Assembly (NCBI GenBank): GCA_003563865.1
Contig: PWTP01000118.1
Location: 1-7,290, forward strand
Reading direction: 5' to 3'
DNA: 7,290 bases
Origin: Dehalococcoidia bacterium
Lineage (GTDB): Bacteria; Chloroflexota; Dehalococcoidia; Dehalococcoidales; CSSed11-197
The notes under the pieces are model-generated. The model worked only from the letters and a program-made list of their open reading frames with translations. It searched no databases and was not told the origin of the DNA. Shown piece after piece: positions 1-5,612 of this stretch; within the stretch, counting starts at the first letter, position 1, and each line of letters begins with the position of its first letter. The position numbers and the translations under genes are program-made.

Positions 1-611
1 AGGTTTACCGGGATAACGCTTCTCAAGCTGCCGCCCAGTTTTTCAATAGCCTGAGATGCAGCGGTAATTTCGTTTACGATATTGCCTTTTTTAAGGGCAA
101 TAAAATTCCCGCCAGGCAAGCAAAACGGCAGGCAAAACTCAGACAGTGGGCCAAGCCTGGCTACTGCTCTTGAAACGGCGAAGTCAAATTGTTCACGGTA
201 AGCCGGGTTACGGGTAAGCTCTTCTGCCCTGCCGGTTACCACGTTTACTCTATCAAGCCCCAGTTTGACTATAACATGCTCAAGAAAAGAAGACTTTTTA
301 GCTGACGATTCAATAAGTGTCATATTAAACCACGGCAGAGCAATTTTAAGCGGCAGACCGGGGAAGCCGGCACCACTGCCGATATCGACAATGTTTAGGC
401 ATGAATATGTATCCCGCGGGTTTATTCCCAGCACCACGGTAAGTGAATCGGCAAAATGCCTGGTTAATACTTCCTCATATTCAGTAACGGTAGTCAGGTT
501 GGTATTACGGTTACAAAAGACAAGTGCTTCAAAGAACAGTTCAAACTGCTCCAACTGCTCTTTGGTAAGGTCGATATTAAGTTGTTTGGAGGCTGAAATA
601 AGTGTGTTCAT
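1..611 (-). CDS. rsmG: 16S rRNA (guanine-N7) methyltransferase RsmG (GidB), 3' end outside window
   Basis: RsmG uses S-adenosylmethionine to methylate N7 of G527 (E. coli numbering) in 16S rRNA; loss in other bacteria gives low-level streptomycin resistance. The visible 203 residues run from the start codon to the window edge. They show the family order: an N-terminal helical part with NTNLTTV near residues 36-42, the SAM-binding motif I VDIGSGAGFPGLPLKI at 75-90, an acidic strand end LIES at 99-102, the FDFAVSRAVA motif at 142-151, and the GGNFIALKKG strand at 167-176. Family members are about 205-240 residues, so only a short C-terminal tail is missing. The ATG at 611 is preceded by AAAAGGAA at a 9-base spacing, which supports this start. 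It is transcribed divergently from thiC. No odd residues or frame breaks are seen. Identification is from motifs and is firm. Confidence 0.95.
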   Translation of the reverse strand, partial: MNTLISASKQLNIDLTKEQLEQFELFFEALVFCNRNTNLTTVTEYEEVLTRHFADSLTVVLGINPRDTYSCLNIVDIGSGAGFPGLPLKIALPWFNMTLIESSAKKSSFLEHVIVKLGLDRVNVVTGRAEELTRNPAYREQFDFAVSRAVARLGPLSEFCLPFCLPGGNFIALKKGNIVNEITAASQAIEKLGGSLRSVIPVN

Positions 612-631
612 GCTGGTTATTCCTTTTGTAC

Positions 632-640
632 ATTATAACA
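632..640 (-). promoter_or_regulatory. candidate extended -10 promoter for rsmG
   Basis: On the minus strand these bases read TGTTATAAT, a perfect extended -10 element. No good -35 lies at 16-18 bases. A TTGACC at 655-650 is only 12 bases away, too close. The predicted start would be near 625, about 14 bases before the ATG and inside the Shine-Dalgarno region, giving an almost leaderless mRNA. An alternative -10, TATAGT at 645-640, would give a more normal leader. The choice between them cannot be made from sequence. Confidence 0.4.
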
Positions 641-658
641 CTATACCCGGGTCAAGCT

Positions 659-687
659 TTGTTCAGCTAGAGGATTTGTGTTATAGT
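659..687 (+). promoter_or_regulatory. candidate promoter of the thiC riboswitch transcript
   Basis: TTGTTC (659-664), a 17-base spacer, and TATAGT (682-687) preceded by TG at 679-680 make a -35 plus extended -10 promoter. The predicted start near 694 falls just before the 5' strand of riboswitch helix P1 (696-700). That placement is the expected one for a riboswitch leader and raises confidence in the call. Confidence 0.6.
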
Positions 688-695
688 GAAACTGG

Positions 696-781
696 CCGCT
701 AGGGGGGCATTAGTGCTGAGAATCCTCGTTGGAGGGTAACCCTTGTAACCTGAACTTGGTAATTCAAGCGTAGGGAAGTGG
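696..781 (+). promoter_or_regulatory. TPP riboswitch aptamer (THI-box)
   Basis: This RNA element binds thiamine pyrophosphate and controls thiamine genes in cis. The conserved blocks are all present: CTGAGA at 716-721, ACCCTT at 739-744, ACCTGA at 748-753, and AGCGTAGGGAA at 767-777. A closing helix P1 can be drawn between CCGCT (696-700) and AGTGG (777-781), with one G-U pair. A G-run at 702-706 faces ACCC at 739-742 as P2. A short arm GCA/TGC (707-709 with 714-716) leads into CTGAGA. An extra variable stem sits at 723-727 with 732-736, and the arm CTTG/CAAG pairs 755-758 with 765-768. Position just upstream of thiC fits the function. Expected behaviour is repression when TPP is plentiful. 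Confidence 0.95.
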
Positions 782-788
782 GTATTTC

Positions 789-830
789 AAACCAAGGAAC
801 TGGGGTAACATGCTCAGCCCTTGGTTTTTG
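789..830 (+). terminator. intrinsic terminator, riboswitch expression platform
   Basis: A perfect 9-bp outer stem pairs 789-797 (AAACCAAGG) with 819-827 (CCTTGGTTT). An inner 5-bp extension, 800-804 with 813-817, includes one G-U pair. The hairpin runs into TTTTTG and then more T-rich sequence. It sits between the aptamer and the thiC start, so it is the likely attenuator: formed when TPP is bound, stopping transcription before thiC. Bases 791-796 (ACCAAG) are also complementary to 755-760 (CTTGGT) inside the aptamer, giving a plausible antiterminator when TPP is absent. Confidence 0.85.
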
Positions 831-850
831 TTATTTTAAGAGGGGTTTAT

Positions 851-2146
851 ATGACACAGTTAGACAAAGCCAGGCAGCAGGCAGTGACTGCCGAGATGAA
901 AGCGGTAGCTGCAAGAGAAGGCGTAAGTGAACAGTTTATCCGGCAGCAGGTTGAAGCCGGCCTGGTGGTGATACCGGCTAATGCTAATCATAGAAATCTG
1001 GAACCACGGGGCATTGGTGCCGGTTTGAGCACCAAGGTCAATGCCAATATCGGCACCTCTTCCGATATAAGCAATATTTCAGATGAGATAGAAAAAGTCA
1101 AAGCGGCGGTAAAAGCCGGTGCAGATGCGGTAATGGATTTGAGCACCGGTGGGGATATTTCAGCCACGCGGCGTTTGATTATCAAAGAATGCCCGGTGCC
1201 GGTTGGCACGGTGCCGGTTTACCAGGCGGCCATAAAAGCCATAAAAACCCGTGGCGGCATTGTAAAAATGACCGCAGAAGATTTGTTTGAGGCTATAGAA
1301 GAACAGGCAGCAGATGGTGTTGATTTTATTACCGTTCATTGCGGGGTAACCAGAAAGGTGCTTGAAGCGCTTGAAAAGAACCCCAGAGTAGCCGGCATCG
1401 TCAGCCGTGGCGGTTCTTTTCTGGCCGGCTGGATTAAGCACAATAATGCAGAAAACCCGCTTTATGAACAATACGGTTGTCTGCTTGAGATTGCCAGAAA
1501 GTATGATGTTACTCTGAGCCTGGGTGACGGCCTGCGCCCTGGTTGTATAGCAGATGCAACCGATAGCTCCCAGGTGGCCGAACTCATGGTTTTGGGAGAA
1601 CTGGTAATAGAAGCCAGGCGCCAGGGGGTGCAGGTAATGGTAGAGGGGCCGGGTCACCTTCCGATGGACCAGATAGAAACCAATATGAAGCTGGAAAAAG
1701 AGTTGTGCCACGGCGCGCCTTTCTATGTTCTGGGGCCGCTGGTTACCGATATTGCTGCCGGTTACGACCATATAACCGGAGCCATTGGGGGCGCTATGGC
1801 GGCTATGGCGGGAGCCGATTTCCTGTGCTATGTAACTCCGGCTGAGCATCTGGGTTTACCTGATGTTAATGACGTGAAAAACGGGGTTATTGCCTCTTGC
1901 ATTGCAGCCCATGCGGCTGATATTGTTAAAGGTGTAAAAGGCGCAAAGCTCAGGGACTTTAGGATGTCTGAGGCGCGCAAGAAACTGGATTGGGAAACGC
2001 AAAGAAAGCTGGCAATCGACCCGGAGCGTTTCGAGCAAGTGCGAAAAAAAGCCGCCACCGAAGGTGATGCATGCAGCATGTGTGGCGACTTCTGTGCAAT
2101 GAAAATTGCCAGTGAATATGTGGAAAAAAGCGGTAAATGCTTTTAA
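851..2146 (+). CDS. thiC: Phosphomethylpyrimidine synthase ThiC
   Basis: ThiC is a radical-SAM enzyme of the cytoplasm that rearranges aminoimidazole ribotide into hydroxymethylpyrimidine phosphate, the pyrimidine half of thiamine. The 431-residue protein is the short form, lacking the long N-terminal domain of the roughly 600-residue E. coli type. Visible motifs are [22 protein letters not shown] near residues 46-66 in outline, EGPGH at 265-269, [13 protein letters not shown], and [12 protein letters not shown] at 326-337. H269 and H333 are the likely metal ligands. The C-terminal cluster cysteines are C408, C411 and C415, a CX2CX3C spacing rather than the textbook CX2CX4C. The open frame reaches back to a TTG at 821, but that lies inside the terminator hairpin. 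The ATG at 851, preceded by AGAGGGG, is the sensible start. Transcription should be under the upstream TPP riboswitch, and pepA follows after 11 bases. Confidence 0.97.
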   Translation: MTQLDKARQQAVTAEMKAVAAREGVSEQFIRQQVEAGLVVIPANANHRNLEPRGIGAGLSTKVNANIGTSSDISNISDEIEKVKAAVKAGADAVMDLSTGGDISATRRLIIKECPVPVGTVPVYQAAIKAIKTRGGIVKMTAEDLFEAIEEQAADGVDFITVHCGVTRKVLEALEKNPRVAGIVSRGGSFLAGWIKHNNAENPLYEQYGCLLEIARKYDVTLSLGDGLRPGCIADATDSSQVAELMVLGELVIEARRQGVQVMVEGPGHLPMDQIETNMKLEKELCHGAPFYVLGPLVTDIAAGYDHITGAIGGAMAAMAGADFLCYVTPAEHLGLPDVNDVKNGVIASCIAAHAADIVKGVKGAKLRDFRMSEARKKLDWETQRKLAIDPERFEQVRKKAATEGDACSMCGDFCAMKIASEYVEKSGKCF

Positions 2147-2157
2147 AAGGAGGAATA

Positions 2158-3666
2158 ATGGAACTCGGCATTAGAGCGGTAAAGCCCCGGGAATTCGAGG
2201 CAGAAGCACTGGTTATCGGCTGCTATGAGAATAGCGACAAAGGCAAAGGTATCGTAGAAGAAATTGATAAATCCTTGTCCGGTCTCATTAGCCGGTTAAA
2301 AGAAAAAGGAGAAATCAAGTGTAAATCGGGTGAAATAACCGTAATTCACACTACCGGCCAAATAGCCCCGGAAAGGGTGGTTATGGCCGGTTTAGGTAAA
2401 GTTGAAGAATTTAAACCGGATGTAATCAGGCAGGTTGTAGCCAGTGCCTGCCGCACGCTTGCAAAGAAAGGCGTGAGTGATGTCAGCGTTTGTTTTACAC
2501 CGGATATTCTGGATGGTGGTTCAAACGAACTGCTTTCACAGCTGGTGGCTGAAGGAGCAATTCTTGGCAGCTGGTCGTTTAAAAAGTATGTTACCGGTGA
2601 AAAGAACGGTAATGGAGTGAAACAACTAACCGTTTTGGTTGCCAGTGAAGATGAAGTTTCGGCCATGCAAGAAGGCATACATAAAGGGGAGGCTTTAGCT
2701 CAAGCGGCCAACCTTGCCCGTGACATGATAAATGAACCCGGTAATTTTATGAGGCCTGAAGACATGGTTGCTGTTGCCAGAGAGGTAGCCCGCACACACA
2801 ACCTTGAAATAAATGTAATGGAAGAGAGCCAGATGCAGGAGCTGGGCATGGAGGCGGTTCTGGCTGTAGGCAGGGGCTCAAGCAATCCTCCCAGATTTAT
2901 GATTCTTAGATATCAAGGGCGCCAGTCAGAAGAAATAGATCTAGCCCTGGTAGGCAAAGCAGTTACTTTTGATTCCGGTGGTATTTCTATAAAACCTTCA
3001 TCCAACATGGAGACCATGAAAATGGACATGGCCGGGGGTGCATCGGTTATTGGGGCAATCAGTGCCATAGCTGCTCTTAAGCCGGCAATTAATGTAGTTG
3101 TCCTGGTGGCAGCAGTCGAAAACCTGCCGGGCAGTAAAGCCCAGCGCCCTGGAGATGTGGTAAAATCCATGTCCGGTAAAACCATCGAAGTTATTTCTAC
3201 TGATGCTGAAGGCCGCATGACTCTTGCCGATGTAGTTACCTATGCCGGCAAACTGGGAGCCAGGCGCATAGTAGATGTGGCCACCCTTACCGGAGCCTGT
3301 ATTATTGCCCTTGGTGAAGTTACCACAGCCGTTTTTGGTAACAACCAGGAATTTTGCAATATGGTGGTAAGCGCCGGTGATGAAGCTGGAGAATACATGT
3401 GGCAGATGCCTATGTATCCGGAATATAAGGAGCAGTACAAGAGTGATGTTGCTGACATGAAAAATGTGGGCGGCCGCGATGCCGGTGCTATTACCGCAGC
3501 CATGTTTGTGGGTGAGTTTGCCGGTGATAACCCCTGGGTACATCTTGATATTGCCGGTACTGCCATGATCAGTAAAGACCGCAAGTACTGGACTAAAGGC
3601 GGAACAGGTATTCCGGTTCGCACTCTAACCAACCTGGCTCTCAAGTTGGCAGAAACAATTAAGTAA
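2158..3666 (+). CDS. pepA: Leucyl aminopeptidase (M17 cytosolic aminopeptidase)
   Basis: M17 enzymes are cytoplasmic, usually hexameric two-metal peptidases that release N-terminal residues from peptides; some relatives also bind DNA. The 502-residue length fits the family. The N-terminal half (about 1-165) is the variable M17 N domain. The C-terminal half carries all expected catalytic residues: K267 and D272 in GKAVTFDSGG, K279, D290 in MKMDMAGG, and D349, E351 and R353 in STDAEGRM. The classic signature is NTDAEGRL, so this copy differs at both ends while keeping the ligands. The ATG at 2158 follows AAGGAGG (2147-2153), and thiC ends at 2146. Together these imply cotranscription and possibly translational coupling with thiC. 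No promoter is visible in the 11-base gap. A terminator follows the stop. The family is certain; true substrate preference is not readable. Confidence 0.95.
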   Translation: MELGIRAVKPREFEAEALVIGCYENSDKGKGIVEEIDKSLSGLISRLKEKGEIKCKSGEITVIHTTGQIAPERVVMAGLGKVEEFKPDVIRQVVASACRTLAKKGVSDVSVCFTPDILDGGSNELLSQLVAEGAILGSWSFKKYVTGEKNGNGVKQLTVLVASEDEVSAMQEGIHKGEALAQAANLARDMINEPGNFMRPEDMVAVAREVARTHNLEINVMEESQMQELGMEAVLAVGRGSSNPPRFMILRYQGRQSEEIDLALVGKAVTFDSGGISIKPSSNMETMKMDMAGGASVIGAISAIAALKPAINVVVLVAAVENLPGSKAQRPGDVVKSMSGKTIEVISTDAEGRMTLADVVTYAGKLGARRIVDVATLTGACIIALGEVTTAVFGNNQEFCNMVVSAGDEAGEYMWQMPMYPEYKEQYKSDVADMKNVGGRDAGAITAAMFVGEFAGDNPWVHLDIAGTAMISKDRKYWTKGGTGIPVRTLTNLALKLAETIK

Positions 3667-3672
3667 AGCAAA

Positions 3673-3702
3673 AAAGGCCGGGCTTCTAAAAGCTCGGCCT
3701 TT
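3673..3702. terminator. intrinsic terminator between convergent pepA and the DUF167 gene
   Basis: A 12-bp stem with one G-U pair joins 3673-3684 (AAAGGCCGGGCT) and 3691-3702 (AGCTCGGCCTTT) around a 6-base loop. On the minus strand it is followed by a run of six T, a strong terminator for the DUF167 gene that stops at 3706. On the plus strand the tail is only TTTAAAC, so it is weaker but still the only candidate stop for thiC-pepA. It is best read as bidirectional. Confidence 0.85.
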
Positions 3703-3705
3703 AAA

Positions 3706-3984
3706 CTACAGGCCTAATTTATTAAAAACACCTTCACTTGAAAGGCCGCTTACTATAACTATTTTGTTTCTTTGTGTAAACCCCTGGATAATTTCAATAT
3801 CTGATTTTGCAATACCCAGTTTTTTACTAAGAAAATCCAACAGCTCCTGGTTGGCTTTACCTTTTACCGGCGATGCTTTTATCTTAAGGTTTAGTGTACC
3901 GTTGGTTATTCCGGTTATTTCACTGGCTTTGGCCCCGGGGGTTATTTTAAGCCTCAGGTGGCAACTCTCGGTCATAACCGGCAA
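3706..3984 (-). CDS. DUF167 / YggU family (UPF0235) small protein
   Basis: This is a 92-residue member of the conserved DUF167 family (E. coli YggU type), whose cellular role is not established. The family pattern is clear: a first strand LRLKITPGAKASEITGI (10-26), LNLKIKASPVKGKANQELLDFL (31-52), and IEIIQGFTQRNKIVIV (63-78). The invariant-looking PVKGKAN sits at 39-45 and the late G68/R72/K74 group follows. A TTG at 3984 is favoured as start because GAGGAG stands 7 bases upstream; the in-frame ATG at 3975 would be 16 bases from it. With the TTG start, the gene overlaps the upstream membrane-protein gene by 38 bases, so translation is probably coupled. A terminator lies just downstream. Family assignment is firm, start moderately so. 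Confidence 0.9.
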   Translation of the reverse strand: MPVMTESCHLRLKITPGAKASEITGITNGTLNLKIKASPVKGKANQELLDFLSKKLGIAKSDIEIIQGFTQRNKIVIVSGLSSEGVFNKLGL

Positions 3985-4195
3985 CCGGTTTCTCCTCTAT
4001 ATTGTAAACCCCGAATGCTATTCCGGATAAAAGTAAAACAACCGCAATTATAAACCAGAACAGTGTTGTAACCAGTTCAGTCGAAAGTGACGAACCGGCT
4101 TCAATAAAGCCGGGGAAAATACCGGCAGCAGTCAGGCCGCCGGCGAGGGCGGTGGCCAGCCCGAGCAGGTTGAAAAAAAGACACATGGTTGCCAT
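3947..4195 (-). CDS. small two-helix membrane protein, function unknown
   Basis: An 82-residue hypothetical protein that I do not recognise. It has two hydrophobic stretches long enough to span a membrane: about residues 4-28 (rich in Leu, Ala and Gly) and about 43-64 (LVTTLFWFIIAVVLLLSGIA region), joined by a short Ser/Gly/Glu loop. A charged C-terminal tail of about 18 residues follows. No cysteine lipobox, catalytic motif or signal-peptidase site stands out. The open frame extends upstream to 4315, but the ATG at 4195 has GGAGG five bases before it (4205-4201) and a TATAAT box at 4235-4230, so the short form is preferred. The last 12 codons overlap the DUF167 start. The gene is likely real because of its RBS, promoter and overlap; a role cannot be assigned. 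Confidence 0.7.
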   Translation of the reverse strand: MATMCLFFNLLGLATALAGGLTAAGIFPGFIEAGSSLSTELVTTLFWFIIAVVLLLSGIAFGVYNIEEKPVAGYDRELPPEA

Positions 4196-4229
4196 ACACG
4201 CCTCCGTTTTTATTTTTTTACCATACTTA

Positions 4230-4237
4230 ATTATAAT
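4230..4237. promoter_or_regulatory. self-complementary -10 box (ATTATAAT), candidate divergent promoter
   Basis: ATTATAAT contains a perfect TATAAT on both strands: plus 4232-4237 and minus 4235-4230. It sits between the divergent membrane-protein and pncC genes. The minus-strand start would be near 4223, giving a leader of about 28 bases. The plus-strand start would be near 4244, giving a leader of about 65 bases. -35 matches are poor on both sides (TTTATT at 4209-4214 for the plus strand), so strength is uncertain. For pncC, a TATAGT at 4279-4284 is a weaker alternative. Confidence 0.45.
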
Positions 4238-4248
4238 GAGAAGAAAAG

Positions 4249-4279
4249 AGCTAAGCGATATTAACATAATATTGCAGCT
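4249..4279. repeat. imperfect inverted repeat in the divergent intergenic region
   Basis: Arms GCGATATTA (4255-4263) and TAATATTGC (4267-4275) are complementary apart from one G-T position and flank ACA. AGCT at 4249-4252 and at 4276-4279 extends the symmetry, with a two-base bulge (AA) on the left. As DNA it could be an operator overlapping the -35 region of the minus-strand promoter. As RNA it would form a hairpin in the pncC leader. No known regulator site is recognised. Confidence 0.5.
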
Positions 4280-4308
4280 ATAGTCTATACCTGCCGGGAG
4301 AGTGTTTT

Positions 4309-4788
4309 GTGCCAAATAAACAGATACTTATTGCCAGAAGTCTAAACAGCCGGAGGCTCACTCTTGGAGTGGTGGAATCTGCTACCGGTGGGCTTATTTC
4401 GAACCTGCTCACTAACGTAGCCGGTTCTTCAGAATTCTTCAAAGGTTCGGTGGTTGCTTACAGTAACGAGGTTAAGTTAAAGCTCGTCGGCGTCAGGGTA
4501 GAGACACTGCATAAATACGGGGCAGTCAGCGCACAAGTGGCAGAGCAGATGGCTACCGGTGGTCTTGAACTGCTGGGTGTTGATGTGTGCCTGGCTGATA
4601 CTGGTATAGCCGGGCCAACCGGTGGTTCGCCGGAAAAGCCGGTAGGTCTTGTGTATGTGGCTGTTGCCGGTAGCCATGGTGTTACCAGCCGGTATCTGCT
4701 GTTTGACGGCTCGCGCCTGGCTAACAAGAAAGCCTTTGCTGAAAGCGCACTTGACCTGCTGGGTGAGTACCTGGATTCTTTACACTAA
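4309..4788 (+). CDS. pncC: Nicotinamide-nucleotide amidase PncC (CinA C-terminal domain, stand-alone)
   Basis: PncC deamidates nicotinamide mononucleotide to nicotinate mononucleotide in the pyridine-nucleotide cycle, clearing NMN made for example by NAD-dependent DNA ligase. The 159 residues match a free-standing CinA C-terminal domain without the N-terminal molybdopterin-binding-like domain of full CinA. Motifs in order: VESATGGLIS (22-31), where S24 is the likely catalytic serine; GSSEFFKGSVVAYSNEVK (39-56); GAVS (71-74); and TGIAGPTGGSPEKPVG (98-113). Most relatives read ESCTGG; this one has Ala at 25. The start is GTG at 4309 with GGGAG eight bases upstream. It is divergent from the small membrane protein, and rph follows 86 bases later with its own promoter. 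I see no terminator after the stop. The family is firm; enzyme activity is inferred from the family. Confidence 0.92.
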   Translation: MPNKQILIARSLNSRRLTLGVVESATGGLISNLLTNVAGSSEFFKGSVVAYSNEVKLKLVGVRVETLHKYGAVSAQVAEQMATGGLELLGVDVCLADTGIAGPTGGSPEKPVGLVYVAVAGSHGVTSRYLLFDGSRLANKKAFAESALDLLGEYLDSLH

Positions 4789-4816
4789 GCACCGGGCAGC
4801 AAAAGCCAGGCAAGCG

Positions 4817-4843
4817 TTGATTAAGCCGGGCATATGTTATACT
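4817..4843 (+). promoter_or_regulatory. candidate extended -10 promoter for rph
   Basis: TGTTATACT at 4835-4843 is an extended -10 element, with TTGATT at 4817-4822 as a possible -35. The 15-base spacer is short, so the extended -10 probably carries the recognition. Predicted start is near 4850, about 25 bases before the rph ATG. Confidence 0.55.
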
Positions 4844-4874
4844 TTTTAGTAAATCATTAATAGAAAGGGTTTGA

Positions 4875-5612
4875 ATGAAGCGTATTGATGGAAGAAACTG
4901 GAATGAACTGCGCCCGGTAAAAATAACCCCGGGTTTTCAAAGCTTTGCAGAAGGTTCGGTGGTAATTGAGGTAGGCAAAACCATGGTGGTGTGTTCGGCC
5001 ACCGTTGAAGATAGGGTTCCACCTTTCTTAAGGGGTTCGGGAACCGGCTGGGTTACAGCCGAATACTCAATGCTGCCCAGGGCTACTTCACAGCGGACTG
5101 TTCGTGACAGCGTAACCGGCCACATATCAGGGCGGAACCAGGAAATCCAGCGGTTGATCGGCCGTTCATTAAGAGCTGTTACCGACCTTTCCCAGCTGGG
5201 AGAGCGTTCAATTATTTTGGATTGCGATGTTCTTCAGGCTGATGGTGGCACGCGCACGGCTGCCATTACGGGGGCTTACATTGCCCTTCATCAGGCTATT
5301 TATAATATGTCGCGCATGGGGCTTGCTGCCAACATGTTTTTAAAACAGGCAGTGGCAGACACCAGTGTAGGCATTTGTAAAGGCCGGATACTGCTTGACT
5401 TAAACTATGATGAAGATGCAACGGCAGAAGTAGACTTTAACGTTATTATGACCTCAAACGGTGATCTGGTTGAGGTTCAGGGTACTGCTGAAACCAGGCC
5501 GTTCAGCCGGGCTCATATGGATGAAATACTCAACCTGGCTGAAGCCGGGATAAAAGAACTTTTCGATATTCAGCAGTCAGTTATTCGTGAAATGGGCATA
5601 AGCCTGCCTTAA
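4875..5612 (+). CDS. rph: Ribonuclease PH
   Basis: RNase PH is a hexameric, phosphate-dependent 3'-5' exoribonuclease that trims tRNA precursors after CCA and helps degrade structured RNA. The 245 residues span the full family length. Visible motifs: EDRVPPFLRGSGTGWVTAEYSMLPRAT (45-71 in outline), GRNQEIQRLIGRSLR (86-100), where R87 is a likely phosphate ligand, CDVLQADGGTRTAA (117-130), where R127 is the second, and DLNYDEDATAEVDFN (175-189), where D181 and D187 are the probable metal-binding acids. Then follows VEVQGTAE. Nothing essential is missing, unlike the frameshifted copy of E. coli K-12. The ATG at 4875 has GAAAGGG five bases upstream. In many bacteria rph is followed by the rdgB/HAM1 nucleotide pyrophosphatase gene. 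Here it instead meets proA head-on, sharing stop-codon bases, with no terminator between. Confidence 0.97.
   Translation: MKRIDGRNWNELRPVKITPGFQSFAEGSVVIEVGKTMVVCSATVEDRVPPFLRGSGTGWVTAEYSMLPRATSQRTVRDSVTGHISGRNQEIQRLIGRSLRAVTDLSQLGERSIILDCDVLQADGGTRTAAITGAYIALHQAIYNMSRMGLAANMFLKQAVADTSVGICKGRILLDLNYDEDATAEVDFNVIMTSNGDLVEVQGTAETRPFSRAHMDEILNLAEAGIKELFDIQQSVIREMGISLP

Noticed and set aside
265..702. 145-residue open frame on the plus strand
   Set aside because: It is antisense to rsmG, which has clear family motifs, and runs through the rsmG/thiC promoter region; its translation is low-complexity and Ser-rich with no motif.
821..850. N-terminal extension of ThiC from TTG at 821
   Set aside because: The codon lies in the right arm of the attenuator hairpin and has no ribosome site; ATG at 851 has one and gives a normal ThiC N-terminus.
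1160..1849. 229-residue open frame on the minus strand
   Set aside because: Lies wholly inside thiC in antisense; the composition (many His, Tyr and Gly) is typical of a shadow frame, with no ribosome site or domain.
2998..3543. 181-residue minus-strand open frame
   Set aside because: Fully antisense to the catalytic half of pepA, His/Gly-rich shadow translation, no start signal.
4196..4315. 40-residue N-terminal extension of the small membrane protein, start at 4315
   Set aside because: It would run across the likely promoter and dyad and overlap the pncC start, whereas ATG 4195 has GGAGG five bases upstream.
4789..4860. Possible terminator after pncC using the two CCGGGC stretches
   Set aside because: They are direct, not inverted, repeats (ACCGGGCA and GCCGGGCA), so no hairpin forms.
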